Source of the DNA: Eshraghiella sp964414835
Lineage (GTDB): Bacteria; Bacillota; Clostridia; Lachnospirales; Lachnospiraceae
DNA: 11,683 nt
NCBI GenBank assembly: GCA_964414835.1
Contig: CAYPWY010000040.1
Coordinates: 1-11,683 of the forward strand
Direction of reading: 5' to 3'
The notes under the pieces were generated by a model. That model was given only the letters and a program-made list of their open reading frames with translations. It ran no database searches and was not told the DNA's origin. The translations under genes were made by a program, and so were the position numbers. Shown here piece by piece: positions 1-5,882 of the stretch; position 1 is the first letter of the stretch; every line of letters begins with the position of its first letter.

Positions 1-2
1 AG

Positions 3-611
3 GCGGGTCTAAATCGTTTTGTAATGACACCAACAAAATGGATTACACAGATGAATGCAATTGGTATTTCTTCAAAAGCAGGACGTTATGGTGGAACATA
101 TGCTCATAGTGATATTGCCATGTCTTTTGCAACTTGGATTTCTCCCGAATTTCAGTTATACATTATGAACGACTACAGGAGATTAAAGACGGACGAGAAC
201 AGTCGTTTGTCTTTGAATTGGAATTTAAACAGAGAAATTTCCAAACTGAATTACAGGATACATACAGATGCAATTAAGGATAATTTGATTCCACCGGAAT
301 TGACACCTGCACAGGTGGCGTATACCTATGCTAATGAAGCAGATATGTTAAATGTTGTTTTATTTGGCAAGACGGCGAAGCAGTGGAAGGATGAAGATTC
401 AACAGCAACAGGAAATATGAGAGATGTGGCAACGCTCAACCAATTGTTAGTGCTTGCAAATTTGGAAAGTTATAACGCTGTTCTGATTAATCAGGGAAAG
501 AATCAAAAAGAGCGAATGGAATTACTTCGACTGTTGGCAGTACAGCAGTTACAGACATTGGAAACAGTAAGTTTAAATAATTTGCCGAAACTAGGAACGG
601 ACTCGCAGTAA
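3..611 (+). CDS. KilA-N domain protein, 5' end outside the window
   Basis: This is the C-terminal part of a KilA-N domain protein. The frame is open from base 3 with no stop, and the residues before the first ATG (AGLNRFV, ahead of the ATG at 24) continue the domain, so that ATG is internal and the true start lies upstream. The visible KilA-N signature is TPTKWI, then IGISSKAGRYGGTYAHSDIA, then a FATWISPEF segment. The remaining roughly 130 residues are mostly helical and polar. KilA-N is a putative nucleic-acid-binding domain common in phages and in bacterial accessory regions; the cellular role here is unknown. It is followed after 58 bases by the broken GIY-YIG/DUF4357-type gene, and together they suggest an accessory or phage-defence-like pair. 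The family call is firm; a function beyond DNA binding is not supported. Confidence 0.85.
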   Translation, partial: AGLNRFVMTPTKWITQMNAIGISSKAGRYGGTYAHSDIAMSFATWISPEFQLYIMNDYRRLKTDENSRLSLNWNLNREISKLNYRIHTDAIKDNLIPPELTPAQVAYTYANEADMLNVVLFGKTAKQWKDEDSTATGNMRDVATLNQLLVLANLESYNAVLINQGKNQKERMELLRLLAVQQLQTLETVSLNNLPKLGTDSQ

Positions 612-669
612 GATAATAATTCTGAACTTCGTATTGTGTAATTATGAAAGAGTAGTAGAGGAGACAGTA

Positions 670-1279
670 ATGAGAGGAAAAACAATTCGACAATTTTTAA
701 TTGATGGAGAAGCAGATGGAAGATGGTCAAGCGAACTTTCTAATTGGACAGGAAAAGCATATAAAATACCTTGAAAATCATCTTTATATTCTGGCAAATA
801 AATCTAAAAGATATGATTTAGTAAATAGTAATATACCAGCAGAAATATCTATTTCAGAGATGGATCGTGCTGAAATGGATGAATTTATTGACAATATGCG
901 TTTGATATTGGGAGTATTGGGGCATAAAATTTTAGAACCGTCTATAAAGAGTAAAAATAATGAGAAGGAGATTCTTTATATTTTGCAAGAACGTTCTGGA
1001 ATTAAGGCGAGTGGTAAACCAATTTCAGAAGGTTTTGCGGTGTTAAAAGGTTCTAAAGTTGCTGATAATGTAGCGACATCCCTATCAAAATCCGTTATTG
1101 ATAAACGTCAAGCATTATTTGATAAGGGTATTATTGATGAAAACTTTACTTTTACTCAGGATTGGGCATTTACGAGTCCTTCTCTTGCAGCAGCCATAGT
1201 TGTAGGGTATAGTATTAATGGCAGAAATGCATGGAAGAATAAAAATGGGATATCACTAAAAGAATTAGAAGAAAAATGA
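670..1279 (+). pseudogene. GIY-YIG nuclease/DUF4357-type gene with internal deletion and frameshift
   Basis: The ATG at 670 has a good ribosome binding site (GAGGAG, 658-663, 6-base spacing). It starts a frame of 34 codons, MRGKTIRQFL through NWTGKAYKIP, that stops at TGA 772-774. This matches the N-terminus I recall for GIY-YIG proteins carrying a C-terminal DUF4357 domain. The rest of the family protein continues in another frame, from about 758 to 1279: HIKYLENHLY, then MDEFIDNMRLILGVLGHKIL, then the DUF4357-like end (GIKASGKPISEGFAVLKGSKV, DKRQALFDKGII, FTSPSLAAAIVVG). The catalytic GIY-YIG module that should lie between them is absent. Bases 758-771 read correctly for both sides in the two frames, as expected after deletion between short direct repeats. 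A remnant starting at TTG 701 or ATG 704 is possible but has no ribosome binding site and no nuclease domain. Pseudogene status is well supported; the exact amount lost is not visible. Confidence 0.8.
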
Positions 1280-1582
1280 AAAAGTGATTTTTGTGGGAAT
1301 CTGGTAATACCGTTGAAACGGTATGTTTATTATCCAAACTTCATTCAGACCAACATATATAGACGGACCTTAAAATGGATTGAATGGATTCAACCTCTGC
1401 GGAGAGCAAAGCTGCGTCAATGCCAACAAATATTGTTGAAAAAATTATAGTAGCAGGATATATTGAGAATATTTATCTGGCAGCTACTGCGGAAGGATAT
1501 ACTCCCGTTTATGACACAATGATGGACATCATAATCGCGGCGCGGATGCAAGTATATTTTATATCATGATTTTGCACTGTGC
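1280..1582 (+). other. Spacer without a convincing gene
   Basis: This 303-base stretch follows the broken GIY-YIG gene. It contains a 7-bp perfect hairpin (1307-1313 with 1318-1324, loop TGAA) that is not followed by a T run, so it is only a weak terminator candidate. A 61-codon open frame (1384-1569) starts at an ATG without a ribosome binding site. Its middle (GYIENIYLAATAEGY) faintly recalls the helix of nitroreductases that reads roughly QNxLLAAxxxGY, but no other family element is present. It may be the remnant of a decayed gene or chance. Confidence 0.4.
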
Positions 1583-1610
1583 TTGACGCTATGTACAAAA
1601 GCGCTATAAT
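1583..1610 (+). promoter_or_regulatory. Sigma-A-type promoter for the GNAT/flavin-protein unit
   Basis: TTGACG (1583-1588) and a perfect TATAAT (1605-1610) are separated by 16 bases. The predicted transcript starts near 1617, about 47 bases before the acetyltransferase ATG. It is one of the best promoter matches in the window. Confidence 0.75.
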
Positions 1611-1663
1611 TAAGTTGAAATGTGAACAAGTAGAAAAAGCGCAACTTGAGGAGGCGATGGCAT

Positions 1664-2185
1664 ATGATTAGGAAAGCGGCTTTTGATGATGTTGAATTGA
1701 TTGAAGATACATATAATGAGCATTTCAGGTATGAAATGGAGCATGGAGCGTTTACGGTATTCAAAAAGGGCATATATCCAACTGTAAAAGATGCAGAAAA
1801 AGCCATCAGTGATGGAACATTATATGTGTATGAAGAAAACAGCAATATTGCAGGAAGTATAATTGCAGATGGGGTGCAGCCTGAAGAATATAAAGGAGTT
1901 GCATGGGGAAAAAATCTTGAAAGTGATGAAGTAATGGTTATTCATTTGCTTATGGTACGTCCAAGCATGGCAGGAAAAGGAGTTGCGTCATCGCTGGTGA
2001 AGTATGCTGTGGAATTAGCAAAAAATAGCTCATGTAAGGCGTTAAGGCTTGATACCGGTAAACAAAATATTCCTGCTGTGTCACTTTATAAAAAATTAGG
2101 TTTCCGAATTGCTGCAGCTGCTTCTATGAAAGTGGGCAACGCAATAGAGCACAGTGAACATCTGTTCCTTGAGAAAGAGATATAA
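1664..2185 (+). CDS. GNAT-family N-acetyltransferase
   Basis: A 173-residue acetyl-CoA-dependent N-acetyltransferase of the GNAT fold, cytosolic; substrate unknown. The fold shows an N-terminal IRKAAFDDVELI strand and helix, the central strand VMVIHLLMVRP and the acetyl-CoA pyrophosphate loop RPSMAGKGVA (residues 99-108). The late segment ALRLDTGKQNIPAVSLYKKLGF (about 127-148) is the usual GNAT motif B, with its N-x-x-A-x-x-L-Y-x-K-L-G-F pattern. I chose the ATG at 1664 because AGGAGG (1649-1654) sits 9 bases upstream; an upstream TTG at 1646 would overlap the ribosome binding site itself. A promoter lies at 1583-1610. The next gene begins 49 bases downstream with no visible terminator, so the two are probably cotranscribed. 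Confidence 0.9.
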   Translation: MIRKAAFDDVELIEDTYNEHFRYEMEHGAFTVFKKGIYPTVKDAEKAISDGTLYVYEENSNIAGSIIADGVQPEEYKGVAWGKNLESDEVMVIHLLMVRPSMAGKGVASSLVKYAVELAKNSSCKALRLDTGKQNIPAVSLYKKLGFRIAAAASMKVGNAIEHSEHLFLEKEI

Positions 2186-2234
2186 AATGCGAAAAATCTA
2201 AATCAGATATTTCAGAAAGGATGAAGACAAAGTA

Positions 2235-2696
2235 ATGAGACGCAGTGACAGAGAGATTAAAGATTTTAATGACATAGTTCAGGTTATGGAAAGATGTGAT
2301 GTGTGCCGTCTGGCATTTAATGATGAGGAGTATCCATATATCCTGCCCCTTAACTTTGGTATGAAGACAGATGACGGACAGGTCGTGTTATATTTTCATG
2401 GGGCAAACGAAGGTAAAAAATATGAATTGATTGCCAAGGACAACCGGGCAAGCTTTGAAATGGATTGCTCACATAAGCTGGTTACAGACATATCCAAAGG
2501 AAGCTGCACTATGGAATATGAAAGTGTAATAGGACGAGGAAGGATTCAAATGATTCCTGATGATGAAAAATATGAAGCTTTGTGTATCTTGATGAAGCAT
2601 TATCACAAAGCGGATTTTGCTTTCAATAAAGCAGTGATGGCGCATACAACGGTCTTCAAGCTTGTAGTGGAGCAGCTTAGCGGTAAAAGGCGATAA
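2235..2696 (+). CDS. Pyridoxamine 5'-phosphate oxidase-like flavin-binding protein (NimA-like)
   Basis: A 153-residue split-barrel flavin-binding protein of the pyridoxamine-phosphate-oxidase-like superfamily, closest by eye to NimA-like proteins. Family marks are the opening MRRSDREI, then RLAFNDEEYPYILPLNFG (residues 25-42), LYFHGANEGKK (52-62) with the His of the F-H-x-A motif at 55, FEMD (about 74-77), and the late SVIGRGRI and TVFKLVVEQLSGK stretches. Some NimA proteins reduce nitroimidazoles, but most family members have no assigned substrate, so this gene should not be called a resistance gene. The start at 2235 matches the family N-terminus. Its ribosome binding site is weak (AAAGG, 2216-2220, 14 bases upstream), which may indicate translational coupling to the upstream acetyltransferase. 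Confidence 0.85.
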   Translation: MRRSDREIKDFNDIVQVMERCDVCRLAFNDEEYPYILPLNFGMKTDDGQVVLYFHGANEGKKYELIAKDNRASFEMDCSHKLVTDISKGSCTMEYESVIGRGRIQMIPDDEKYEALCILMKHYHKADFAFNKAVMAHTTVFKLVVEQLSGKRR

Positions 2697-2717
2697 ATCA
2701 ACAAAGAAAAATCCGGT

Positions 2718-2897
2718 TTAATATTCTTCTTCATTGGTTTTTCGTAGAATATCTGCGTGAAAATGCAGTTCGGCGGCGGTGTGAATGTAAGCATCACGCT
2801 TGTGCAGTGCGATTTGCAGCGAAACCGGCAGTGAAAGAAAATACTGTCGTGTGCTGCTGCTTTTTGTTATTAAATCCTGCAAATTTTCGTATTTCAT
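2718..2897 (-). CDS. Small conserved-looking protein, 59 residues
   Basis: This minus-strand gene begins MKYENLQDLITKSSSTRQYF and ends NEEEY before a TAA at 2718-2720. GAGGTG (2905-2910 on the plus strand) lies 7 bases upstream of the ATG at 2897, a strong ribosome binding site. The N-terminal half resembles short Clostridia proteins I remember as hypothetical, with the pattern NLQDLI-SSSTR-FLSLPV followed by a histidine-rich helix (IHTAAELHFHADIL, about residues 38-51). No membrane segment, signal peptide or known catalytic motif is visible. It converges on the flavin-protein gene (21 bases between the stops) and diverges from the HD-domain gene. Function unknown; the frame, ribosome binding site and composition make it a probable real gene. 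Confidence 0.7.
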   Translation of the reverse strand: MKYENLQDLITKSSSTRQYFLSLPVSLQIALHKRDAYIHTAAELHFHADILRKTNEEEY

Positions 2898-2929
2898 AAT
2901 AAATCACCTCATTGGTTAGCATTTGCCGA

Positions 2930-2957
2930 TTTACAAATAAAATACATAGGATATTAC
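2930..2957 (+). promoter_or_regulatory. Candidate promoter for the HD-domain/GNAT unit
   Basis: TTTACA (2930-2935) and TATTAC (2952-2957) are separated by 16 bases and would start transcription about 35 bases before the HD-domain gene. The match is moderate. The -10 element lies inside the palindrome at 2949-2968. Confidence 0.4.
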
Positions 2958-2968
2958 AAATAATATCC
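2949..2968. promoter_or_regulatory. Perfect 8-bp palindrome between divergent genes, candidate operator
   Basis: GGATATTA, four bases (CAAA), then TAATATCC form a perfect inverted repeat. It lies midway between the minus-strand small gene and the plus-strand HD-domain gene and overlaps the candidate -10 region. No T run follows, so it is unlikely to be a terminator. A dimeric repressor site is the simplest reading, but no regulator is encoded next to it. Confidence 0.4.
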
Positions 2969-2999
2969 GCGAAACCAAATATGAAAGGCAGAAGTCTAT

Positions 3000-3494
3000 A
3001 TGCTTAATAAACTTTTTATGGAAATGATAAATTATTACAAGGGAGATGCGAAACGTATACAGCATTTTGTGAAAGTGCATTCCTTTGCAAAGCTGATTGG
3101 GGAGACTGAGGGAGTTGACAATGAAACAATGAAAATACTTGAGGCGGCTGCTTATGTACATGACATCGGGATTAAACCTGCCGAAAGCAAATACGGTAAA
3201 TGCGGCGGCAAATTACAGGAGCAGGAAGGGCCGCCTGCGGCAAGGGAAATGCTGGAAAGACTGGGATTTCAGGAAAAATTTATAGAGCGTGTATGTTATC
3301 TTGTGGGACATCATCATACATATAACCATGTGGATGGCATTGACTACCGGATTTTAATAGAGGCGGATTTTCTGGTAAATCTGTATGAGGATAATTTAGG
3401 CAAAAGTGAGGCAGCATCAGCCTGCGAAAAAATATTCCGCACACAAAGCGGCAGACAAATCTGTAAGCTTATGTTTGACTGTGAAGACATATAA
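3000..3494 (+). CDS. HD-domain metal-dependent phosphohydrolase
   Basis: A 164-residue cytosolic HD-superfamily protein. The metal-binding set is visible: H22 (or H27) in RIQHFVKVHSF, the H54-D55 pair in AAYVHDIGI, H104-H106 in LVGHHHTYNH, and D123 in ILIEADFLVN. This fits the H...HD...D arrangement of HD hydrolases, which act on nucleotides or other phosphoesters; the substrate cannot be read from the sequence. The segment KYGKCGGKLQEQEGPPAAREML (about 64-85) is typical of short stand-alone HD proteins. The ATG at 3000 is the first in frame after the promoter region, with a weak AAAGG at 2984-2988; an internal start at M7 or M9 is possible. The GNAT gene begins 11 bases after its stop, so the two form an operon. 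Confidence 0.88.
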   Translation: MLNKLFMEMINYYKGDAKRIQHFVKVHSFAKLIGETEGVDNETMKILEAAAYVHDIGIKPAESKYGKCGGKLQEQEGPPAAREMLERLGFQEKFIERVCYLVGHHHTYNHVDGIDYRILIEADFLVNLYEDNLGKSEAASACEKIFRTQSGRQICKLMFDCEDI

Positions 3495-3505
3495 AGGAGC
3501 GCATA

Positions 3506-3994
3506 ATGATTGAGATAAGAGCTTATAAGGAGCAGGACTTACCTGAAATGATTAAAATATGGAATCAGGTTGTGGAAGAAGGGATTGCCTTTCCACAGGA
3601 AGAGCTTCTCGGTGAAGTGACGGGAAAGCAGTTTTTTGCATCTCAGACATATAGTGCAGTTGCGGCAGATACAGATACCGGAAAAATATGCGGTTTATAC
3701 ATACTGCATCCCAATAATGTGGGAAGATGCGGGTATATATGCAATGCCAGCTATGCTGTTGCCCCGGAAATCAGAGGTATTCATATAGGGGAGAAGCTAG
3801 TTTCCGATTGTCTGGAACAGGGCAGGCTGCATGGCTTCAGGATACTGCAGTTTAATGCCGTAGTGGCGGACAATATTCATGCAAGGCACTTGTATGAGCG
3901 TCTGGGATTTATCCAATTAGGCACAATTCCGAAAGGCTTCAGGATGAAAGACGGGCACTATGAAGATATATGCCCGTATTACCATGAATTGTAG
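3506..3994 (+). CDS. GNAT-family N-acetyltransferase, phosphinothricin-acetyltransferase-like
   Basis: A 162-residue GNAT acetyltransferase. It opens with IEIRAYKEQDLPEMIKIWN, the usual first strand and helix, and has the acetyl-CoA loop R90-G91-x-x-I94-G95 within VAPEIRGIHIGEKL. The motif B region reads LQFNAVVADNIHARHLYERLGF and ends near IPKGFRMKDGHYEDICPYY. That last pattern is frequent in the branch annotated as phosphinothricin or L-amino-acid N-acetyltransferases; the real substrate is unknown. The ribosome binding site AAAGGAG (3493-3499) is strong and overlaps the end of the HD-domain gene, so the two genes are probably translated from one message. No clear terminator follows; a 6-bp AT-rich hairpin (4021-4026 with 4035-4040) is the only candidate. 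Confidence 0.88.
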   Translation: MIEIRAYKEQDLPEMIKIWNQVVEEGIAFPQEELLGEVTGKQFFASQTYSAVAADTDTGKICGLYILHPNNVGRCGYICNASYAVAPEIRGIHIGEKLVSDCLEQGRLHGFRILQFNAVVADNIHARHLYERLGFIQLGTIPKGFRMKDGHYEDICPYYHEL

Positions 3995-4058
3995 ATAAGG
4001 AACTGATATTCCGGTATATGTTTTACCTGCTTTTGTAAAAATTATAAGCAATAAACAA

Positions 4059-4087
4059 TGGACAATATTTCAAAATGATAGTATAAT
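4059..4087 (+). promoter_or_regulatory. Sigma-A-type promoter of the MIF-like gene
   Basis: TGGACA (4059-4064) and a perfect TATAAT (4082-4087) are separated by 17 bases. The predicted transcript starts near 4094, giving an untranslated leader of about 143 bases before the ATG at 4237. Confidence 0.75.
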
Positions 4088-4109
4088 TTTAGCAAGGAAA
4101 AAGACATTT

Positions 4110-4188
4110 TGTCCGTCATTTAAAACAGTTTTATAGCTGCTTTTGGCATAGGGAGAAACTACTATGCAGTTTTTGACTATGACGGACA
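4110..4188 (+). other. Nested inverted repeats in the 5' leader of the MIF-like gene
   Basis: TGTCCGTCAT (4110-4119) is perfectly complementary to ATGACGGACA (4179-4188). Inside it, GCATAG (4146-4151) pairs with CTATGC (4162-4167) around a 10-base loop, and that inner hairpin is followed by AGTTTTT (4168-4174), a weak terminator-like tail. CTGC (4137-4140) can instead pair with GCAG (4166-4169). The element lies wholly inside the predicted leader. It may be a structured regulatory RNA or an attenuator; I do not recognise a known riboswitch class. Confidence 0.45.
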
Positions 4189-4236
4189 TTCTGATTGTTG
4201 TGAATAAGCAGAAAATAAATAGGAGGAACATACACA

Positions 4237-4578
4237 ATGCCGTTTATTGATTCAAAGATAACACTGCCGATAACAGAGGACAAGAAAGATAACATTAAGG
4301 CGAAACTGGGCAAGGCGATAAGCCTGCTGAATAAGTCAGAGACATACCTGATGGTTGGTATTGAGGATAATTATGACCTTTATATGGCAGGTAAGAAGCT
4401 GGATAAGGGAGCTTACGTTTCGGTCAGTCTTTATGGAAATGCATCATCCTCCTCATATGACAAGATGACGGGAGAAATATGCAGGATTTTGTCGGAGGAG
4501 CTTGAGATTCCCGGAAACGCTGTTTATGTTACTTACCATGGAGTTAATGACTGGGGATGGAACGGAAGGAATTTCTGA
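4237..4578 (+). CDS. MIF / phenylpyruvate tautomerase-like protein
   Basis: A 113-residue member of the macrophage migration inhibitory factor (MIF) family in the tautomerase superfamily, which act as small homotrimers. Pro2 becomes the N-terminal catalytic proline once the initiator Met is removed. Lys33 (32 in proline-first numbering) aligns with human MIF Lys32, and the end DWGWNGRNF matches the VGWNNSTF end of MIF. The YVSVSLYGNAS stretch replaces human CALCSLHSIGK, so the CxxC oxidoreductase motif is absent. Tautomerase activity on phenylpyruvate-type substrates is plausible from family knowledge; the physiological substrate is unknown. No signal peptide is visible. AGGAGG (4221-4226) lies 10 bases before the ATG. 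It has its own promoter, a structured leader and a downstream terminator, and so is a single-gene transcript. Confidence 0.88.
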   Translation: MPFIDSKITLPITEDKKDNIKAKLGKAISLLNKSETYLMVGIEDNYDLYMAGKKLDKGAYVSVSLYGNASSSSYDKMTGEICRILSEELEIPGNAVYVTYHGVNDWGWNGRNF

Positions 4579-4597
4579 TTTTATAGCTGGATTGACA

Positions 4598-4632
4598 GGG
4601 AGTACCCCGTATTTTCGGGATACTCCCGTTTT
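4598..4632 (+). terminator. Intrinsic terminator of the MIF-like gene
   Basis: GGGAGTACCCCG (4598-4609) pairs with CGGGATACTCCC (4616-4627) with one C-A mismatch and a 6-base loop, followed by GTTTT. It begins 19 bases after the stop codon of the MIF-like gene. Confidence 0.85.
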
Positions 4633-4732
4633 ACATACGCAGACAGTAAGTCCTACAGACAAACATGAAAAGGTTCTGTCAAATAAAATAATAAAATATA
4701 TCATATATTAGATGACCCAATGCCAAATTTAT

Positions 4733-4966
4733 GATATAATGAGCGCAAGCGAGCGGGAGCAGGCGAGAGCCTATTCATCTCGAGCGGCGAATTTGGATCA
4801 CGATTAGCTGCAAAGCAGCAGTAGGAATCGAAGATGTGAATCGTGATATAATGAGCGCAAGCGAGCGGGAGCAGGCGACAGCCTATTCATCGCGAGCGGC
4901 GAATTTGGATCACGATTAGCTGCAAAGCAGCAGTAGGAATCGAAGATGTGAATCGTGATATAATGA
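4733..4966. repeat. Two 112-bp tandem repeats plus the start of a third
   Basis: Copy 1 is 4733-4844, copy 2 is 4845-4956, and GATATAATGA of a third copy follows at 4957-4966. The two full copies differ at only two positions (GCGAGAGCC versus GCGACAGCC, and CATCTCGAG versus CATCGCGAG). Each copy begins with GATATAATGAGCGCAAGC, which contains a perfect TATAAT. Each also contains a 9-bp inverted repeat (4797-4805 with 4839-4847; second copy 112 bases later) around a GCTGC-AAA-GCAGC hairpin. The copies are richer in G and C than the flanking spacers. They fit an intergenic repeat family expanded locally and are not part of any recognised gene. Confidence 0.9.
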
Positions 4967-5023
4967 AAATATTGAAATATATCTGAAAAATCTTAAGGAA
5001 TAATCAGTGAAGGAGGAGGTTTT

Positions 5024-5830
5024 ATGAAGTATAAGGTACTTTTAACCGGTAAAAATGACACTATCATTAATGACTTTTTTACACATCTTAGTGGGGATTT
5101 TGAAGCCATGACTACTTCGGGCCGCAGCGAGGACATGATAAACCATCTGAAATACTTTCAACCGGATATTTTTGTGTATTGCATGGACCGAAGAGTTAAG
5201 AGCTATATGAATGAAATGTTTAAGGTAAAACAATGGCTTGATGATAATAAAATTCCGTTTGCGATTATCGGTTCCGAGGAAGACTGCAATAATTTTTCAC
5301 AGTATTCGGTAATTGCGGCAGATTTGGTTCTAATCAAACCTATTACGGTAAGCACAATTTTGGAGAAAGTTAGTGGATTCCTGAAAGAATGGCAGCACTT
5401 GAAAGAGGAAGCCAGAATTGAGGCGGAGCGTATAGAGACGGAACGCCGTCGTCTGGAGGAGGCTTCCCGCAGAAGGCATGTACTTGTTGTGGATGATGAC
5501 CCGCTTATGCTGAAATTAATTAAAGAGCATCTTCATGATAAATATGACGTTGCCACGGCAAACAGCGGCAAAACCGCATTGAGATTTTTAGAAAAAAAGA
5601 AAACGGATTTAATTCTCTTGGATTATCAGATGCCCCTAGAGGACGGTCCTGCCATATTGGAGAAAATTCATGCAAATGACGAGACCAAGGATATACCTGT
5701 GGTATTCCTGACAGGTATCAGCCAGCGTGAAAAAATCCAGAAAGCATTGGTGCAGAACCCGCAGGGATACCTGCTGAAACCTATTGACCGTGACAAGCTG
5801 TTGGAGGCCATCTCAAAATTAATCGGATAA
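5024..5830 (+). CDS. Double-receiver response regulator with an N-terminal pseudo-receiver and no DNA-binding domain
   Basis: A 268-residue cytosolic signalling protein. Residues 1-118 have the order of a receiver domain but have lost the acidic pair (V5-L-L-T-G-K10) and the phospho-acceptor: Asp is replaced by Cys53 in DIFVYC. The Lys-Pro of the last strand remains (K105-P106). Residues about 122-151 are highly charged, heptad-like and probably coiled coil (EEARIEAERIETERRRLEEA). Residues 152-268 are a canonical receiver: D157-D158, phospho-acceptor D200 in DLILLDYQMP, T230 and K252-P253. No helix-turn-helix, GGDEF, EAL or other output domain follows. The ribosome binding site AAGGAGG (5010-5016) is strong. 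The partner kinase begins 52 bases downstream, so D200 is the likely acceptor of its phosphoryl group, acting through protein contact or as a phosphate sink. Confidence 0.9.
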   Translation: MKYKVLLTGKNDTIINDFFTHLSGDFEAMTTSGRSEDMINHLKYFQPDIFVYCMDRRVKSYMNEMFKVKQWLDDNKIPFAIIGSEEDCNNFSQYSVIAADLVLIKPITVSTILEKVSGFLKEWQHLKEEARIEAERIETERRRLEEASRRRHVLVVDDDPLMLKLIKEHLHDKYDVATANSGKTALRFLEKKKTDLILLDYQMPLEDGPAILEKIHANDETKDIPVVFLTGISQREKIQKALVQNPQGYLLKPIDRDKLLEAISKLIG

Positions 5831-5882
5831 CGGGTATGTGATGATGCTTTAAGGCGCAAGAATAGAAAACGAGGTGATTTCT

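Noticed and set aside
1646..1663. TTG start of the first acetyltransferase at 1646
   Set aside because: It overlaps the AGGAGG that serves ATG 1664, and the added residues (MRRRWH) simply translate that site.
2235..2696. Nitroimidazole-resistance gene nim
   Set aside because: Only the broad flavin-binding family is supported; nothing in the sequence shows nitroimidazole reduction.
4502..4711. 69-codon plus-strand frame over the end of the MIF-like gene
   Set aside because: Overlaps the MIF-like gene in another frame and reads through its terminator.
4733..4966. CRISPR array
   Set aside because: Only two full units of 112 bp in direct tandem, with no variable spacers; a plain tandem repeat.
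5874..5882. GTG start of the hybrid kinase at 5874
   Set aside because: The GTG is part of the GAGGTG ribosome binding site that serves ATG 5883.
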